Assembly: GCA_015501605.1 (NCBI GenBank)
Contig: JADNRZ010000001.1
Location: forward strand, 3,038,001-3,102,000
Reading direction: 5' to 3'
Length of the DNA: 64,000 bases
Origin: Panaeolus papilionaceus
Taxonomy: Eukaryota > Basidiomycota > Agaricomycetes > Agaricales
Below, piece by piece: positions 60,651 to 64,000 of the stretch. Position 1 is the stretch's first letter, and the number at the start of each line of letters is the position of its first letter. Under the pieces are notes generated by a model. It did no database searches. It worked only from the letters and a program-made list of their open reading frames with translations, and was not told where the DNA came from. Made by a program: the position numbers and the translations under genes.

Positions 60651-63029
60651 ATGTCCGATATCGAGAAACACCCTCCTACTCCTCCCAGCCCTTCCTCTGA
60701 TAAACACGACCACAGCACCGTTTATCACAATAAGCGCGCTGAGTCACTGGATGACCCCGATGCAGAGTTTGGAGGCACGGAGAGGAGGAAAGAGATTGAG
60801 AAAAAGCTGTTGTGGAAGATTGATATGAGGATGAGTGTTATGATTGTTATTTATATTTTGAATTATGTGAGTGATTCTTTCAAATTTATTCGTCTTGTTT
60901 CGTTATGTTGGTTTTGTTTTGATGGGTGCATGATGTGGTTGGAGGGAGGTTAGAGAGAGATTGAACAATGAATGACTTCTACGAGATTCGAACGTATGAT
61001 CTGGCGCGGCGAGATGAGCGCTGCTGATGCTTGGGATTGTCCTCCAAGCGCATCGCCAAGCCATGAGCGCTACTGCCTCTTAACAGTGCCACGAAATATT
61101 ATGTATTAACACCCATACCCAGATCGACAGGAACAACGCAGGAGCAGCTCGTCTGCGAGGCTTCGAAAAGGACTTGGGTCTGCAAGGTACGTTCTCTCTC
61201 ACCATACACCCTCTAACTCTGTATGTATCAATTCAACGACCCCGTAAACCACAGGCACAGAATTCGCAACTCTCCTCTCCATCCTCTACGTCGGCTACAT
61301 CATCATGCAAGTCCCCTCCAACATGTTCCTCAACTGGATCGGAAAACCCTCGCTTTACCTCCCTGCGTGTATGATCGTCTGGGGCGTTATTAGTGTTTTG
61401 ACAGGGATCACTCATAAGTACGTATACGTTCTGTTCGAACCTTAACTTTTGAGCGATGTTGAGAGGGTGTATTGTGCTGACACCTGGCCAATGTCTAGTT
61501 TCGTAGGAGCCCTCCTCACTCGATTCTTCCTCGGGTTTATCGAAGCAGCGTTTTTCCCCGGTGCATTGGTACGTCGCCTCCTGAATCGACGTTCATAAAC
61601 TTAACTCATCAACAACTCTTTGCACAACCAGTTCCTCCTCTCGAAATGGTACAAACGCGACGAACTGGGCCTCCGCACTGCGATCCTCTACTGCGGCAAC
61701 ATCATCAGCAACGCATTCGGCGCTCTCATGGCTAGCGGCATCCTCGATACGATGCAAGGAAAGTTGGGGCATGCTGCGTGGAGGTTAGTAGGCTTATTCA
61801 GTTGCTCGGATGATTGGGTATCGGTGGACCGATATCTTTCCGAGTGTCTCCACTATGTTATTGGAGGTTCAATAGGCTGATGCAATCACAGATGGCTTTT
61901 CTACATCGAAGGCGCATTAACCATCTTCGTCGCCGTCGTCGCCATTTTCATCCTCCCCGACTTCCCAGCAACAACACGCTGGATTTCAGATGAAGAACGG
62001 CGGCTCGCCATGCGTCGAATGGAGGAAGACGCAGGGGTAGGCGATGAAGTCCAAACCGAAGGCGAACAAGGACACCAGGGGCCATTCCATGGGCTGTTCC
62101 TGGCGGTGACTGACCCCTGGGTATGGTGGTTCGCGTTGATGCTGACGTCGCAGACCGTGGCGTTGAGCTTTAATGCTTATTTCCCGACTTTGAGCGCGAC
62201 GATGGGGTTCAATCGGACTGTGACGCTGCTTCTGTGCGCACCACCGTTTATATTTGCGGCTTTGTGTGCATTCTTGCTGAACAGGTGCGTTGTCAATGCA
62301 TTTACTCACATAGTATGGAGCGAATGGAAGCTGATAAAATTAATTATGGCTGGTTGGTTATTTATAGACACTCCGATAAGACAGGGGAGCGATTCTATCA
62401 TGCGGTGGCCTCTTTGAGTGTAGGCATTCTGGGGTTCGTGATTGCGATTAGCACGATGAATACAGCTGGACGATACATTTCTTTGTGAGTGAAACGTTTT
62501 GAATCTACTGTGCATTTCATTCCTTGAGCACAGGAATGAAACGCGAGATTAAAATTAAAAAAGTCCACGGACATGGGTTAACTCACACATTTCTCACCCT
62601 GTAGGTTCCTCATGGCACAGTCATACGCAGGGTATGTTGTGATCATCACATGGATGAGCGGATCGTTCCCTCGACCGCCTTCGAAGAGAGCAGTAGCGCT
62701 CGCGCTGATTAATGCGTTTTCTCAGCTTGGAAATGTATCCGGATCGTGAGTAGTGATCATCTTTACACTTATAATTGCCGTTGGCGAAAAGTTTGGGGTA
62801 GAGCGAAAGCTAATGATGTTCCGATTTTGATTGGGGTTATGACAGGTATGTGTGGCCTTCTGCTTGGGGTCCTACGTATCGTAAATCGTACGGTATATGC
62901 ATTGCTACGAGCGGTACAGCGATTATGATGGCTTGGATATTCAGGAGACACTTGAAGTCGCTGAATGATGATATGGAGAGGGAAGAGAAAGAGACGGGCA
63001 GGCCAGCTCGTAAGCGGTACTTGCTGTAG
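60651..63029 (+). CDS. MFS transporter, anion:cation symporter type, second copy
   Basis: About ten exons. Starts MSDIEKHPPTPPSP. The order matches the first MFS gene: MRMSVMIVIYILNYIDRNNA, LRGFEKDLGLQGTEFATLLS, GYIIMQVPSNMFLNWIGKPS, FFLGFIEAAFFPGAL, FLLSKWYKRDELGLRT, HSDKTGER, LGNVSGSYVWPSAWGPTY, ending GRPARKRYLL. About twelve membrane segments. Substrate likely a small organic anion (nicotinate, allantoate, vitamin type) but not deducible. Its first intron (60867-61132, 266 nt) is about five times the local norm and contains a tRNA-like sequence on the other strand. Clear paralogue of the gene at 23.8 kb with conserved intron positions. Confidence 0.82.
60973..61077 (-). other. tRNA-like sequence inside MFS intron 1
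   Basis: On the minus strand GTTCGAATC matches a tRNA B box, TAGCGCTCATGGC approximates an A box, and a strong hairpin (GATG..CTTGG with CCAAG..CATC) could be an anticodon-type arm. But the acceptor strands do not pair and the T stem is only four clean pairs, so this is likely a tRNA pseudogene or tRNA-derived SINE fragment rather than an active tRNA. AGCGCTCAT occurs twice within it. Confidence 0.35.
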
Positions 63030-63153
63030 AGGGATGCCTAAAAAGGGAATTCTGTATTACATAATTAAATGACATGATGAGGTAGTTCTGGACTGGGTGG
63101 TGTTTTTAAATGATGATGATTTTCTGTTCTGACCTGATACCCTCACCATTATC

Positions 63154-64000
63154 ATGAACACTATTGGTTATGTCGCTCGTCAATTCGATGTACTTGCTGC
63201 ACCTAGGACTACAGGGAAGAGGAGGACAGAGTCTAGCGTAGACTTGCAAAGAGTGTCTAGCTGGTCTACGACTGCCAACAACAGCCAACACAGGACAAGA
63301 CATCCTTCTCCTAAACGATCCCAGTCCACACCTTCATTGCGGAACCAACCTAGTCGACAACACTCTCTACCATCACCAGACCCTTCAACTCCCTCTAAAT
63401 CAACTCTACCCTCTGTCCTAGACCGTATCTTCTTTATCCGTTTCTTTCTCCTCATTTGGGACAACATCAAGTCCTCCTGGTCGAGACTTTTACTCTCTGC
63501 ACCCCAGCTACTACTAGCGAAACCAAGACAACCCCCAACACCACAACCAGTACTATCACAAGCACCAACACCACCACCAACGCCCGACAACGCCTCAATA
63601 CAGCTGCATGTCATCCAATCAAGCCGATCGCCGACACCACAACCGCGCAGATCGCCGTTTCATCTGCAAAAGACCCTCGTGCTCGACTTGGATGAGACGT
63701 TGATTCACTCTACTTCAAGACCTATACCTCAGTATTCGAGTACGGGGTCTGGGCTTATGAGTTTGATGAGCTTCAGTAGGAAGGACAAGTTGACGTCGGG
63801 ACATATGGTCGAGGTTGTGCTAGGCGACCGCAGCACGCTGTATCATGTTTATAAAAGACCTTTTGTGGATTTCTTTCTTAGAACAGTGAGTACATCTTTT
63901 TCTTTGACTTTTAACTGCGGTCTTAATAATATTGTCTAGGTATCAAGCTGGTATACCCTCGTCATCTTTACTGCCTCTGTACAAGAGTATGCGGATCCAG
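63154..64000 (+). CDS. NEM1: NEM1/CTDNEP1-type phosphatase (cut by window end)
   Basis: Partial; the window ends inside the catalytic domain. A Ser/Pro-rich disordered N-terminus (about 90 residues) is followed by a hydrophobic segment (LDRIFFIRFFLLIWDNIKSS), then another Pro-rich part and the HAD/FCP1-like domain: LQKTLVLDLDETLIHSTSRP, VYKRPFVDFFLRT, an intron (63887-63940), then WYTLVIFTAS. The DxDxT catalytic motif is complete in DLDETL. NEM1 with Spo7 dephosphorylates the lipin Pah1 at the nuclear/ER membrane and so controls the balance of phospholipid and fat synthesis; the single membrane segment before the domain fits. NEM1 rather than a soluble SCP-type phosphatase is inferred from that segment. 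Confidence 0.78.

Noticed and set aside
60973..61077. Functional tRNA gene
   Set aside because: B-box is good but acceptor strands do not pair and the T stem is imperfect; called only tRNA-like.
1..64000. CRISPR arrays, bacterial operons, ribosome binding sites, rRNA
   Set aside because: No regular direct repeat-spacer arrays or rRNA-like sequence seen; the spliced genes show a nuclear fungal genome, where bacterial signals do not apply.

Overview
The window is nuclear DNA of a filamentous basidiomycete, almost certainly an Agaricomycete. Genes are dense, are cut by many short introns (mostly 50-60 nt, GT..AG) and lie on both strands. The gene set fits: Plavaka/KDZ-class transposase, a MYND-finger family expansion, ACS-type MFS transporters, a cyanovirin-like lectin, a division I chitin synthase. 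All exon joins were worked out by eye from splice consensus plus frame continuity; no alignment or search was run.

Layout. 0.4-1.3 kb: DUF302-like gene (-). 1.75-2.3 kb: palindromic MITE-like element. 2.6-4.8 kb: DBP8-type DEAD-box helicase (+). 5.3-6.5 kb: BTB-like protein (+). 8.3-10.5 kb: nine-exon MOB1 (-). 10.9-19.6 kb: three tandem MYND genes (-) plus a decayed fourth copy on the other strand; a fifth member lies at 53.9-55.7 kb. 19.8-23.4 kb: divergent pair, AlaX-like Ala-tRNA editing protein (-) and SWIM/RING protein (+). 23.8-25.9 kb: MFS transporter (+). 25.9-34.3 kb: a seemingly complete 8.4-kb Plavaka-type transposon with 17-bp perfect terminal inverted repeats, a nine-exon 1341-aa transposase without breaks and a divergent second gene (DUF6698-like by memory). 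35.1-40.0 kb: CVNH lectin and GH2 beta-mannosidase (+). 40.3-43.4 kb: Rheb-like GTPase (-) divergent from a Spo12-like protein, then a RING protein (+). 43.9-50.2 kb: chitin synthase (-) divergent from a GST-like protein (+). 50.9-53.8 kb: an inverted pair of small secreted protein copies, one intact, one broken. 56.2-59.2 kb: small hypothetical gene and an acidic RING protein (-). 60.7-63.0 kb: second MFS transporter (+) with a tRNA-like insert in its first intron. 63.2 kb to the edge: NEM1/CTDNEP1-type phosphatase, cut by the window end.

The housekeeping genes (ribosome assembly, mitotic exit/Hippo-like, TOR-linked GTPase, tRNA quality control, wall synthesis, lipid regulation) look like ordinary core chromosome. 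The accessory signal is the Plavaka element with its partner gene, the MYND expansion with a shared flanking signature and active decay, and the secreted-protein pair. The most interesting object is the two-gene transposon, which sits 7 nt after the stop codon of the MFS gene and seems fully intact.
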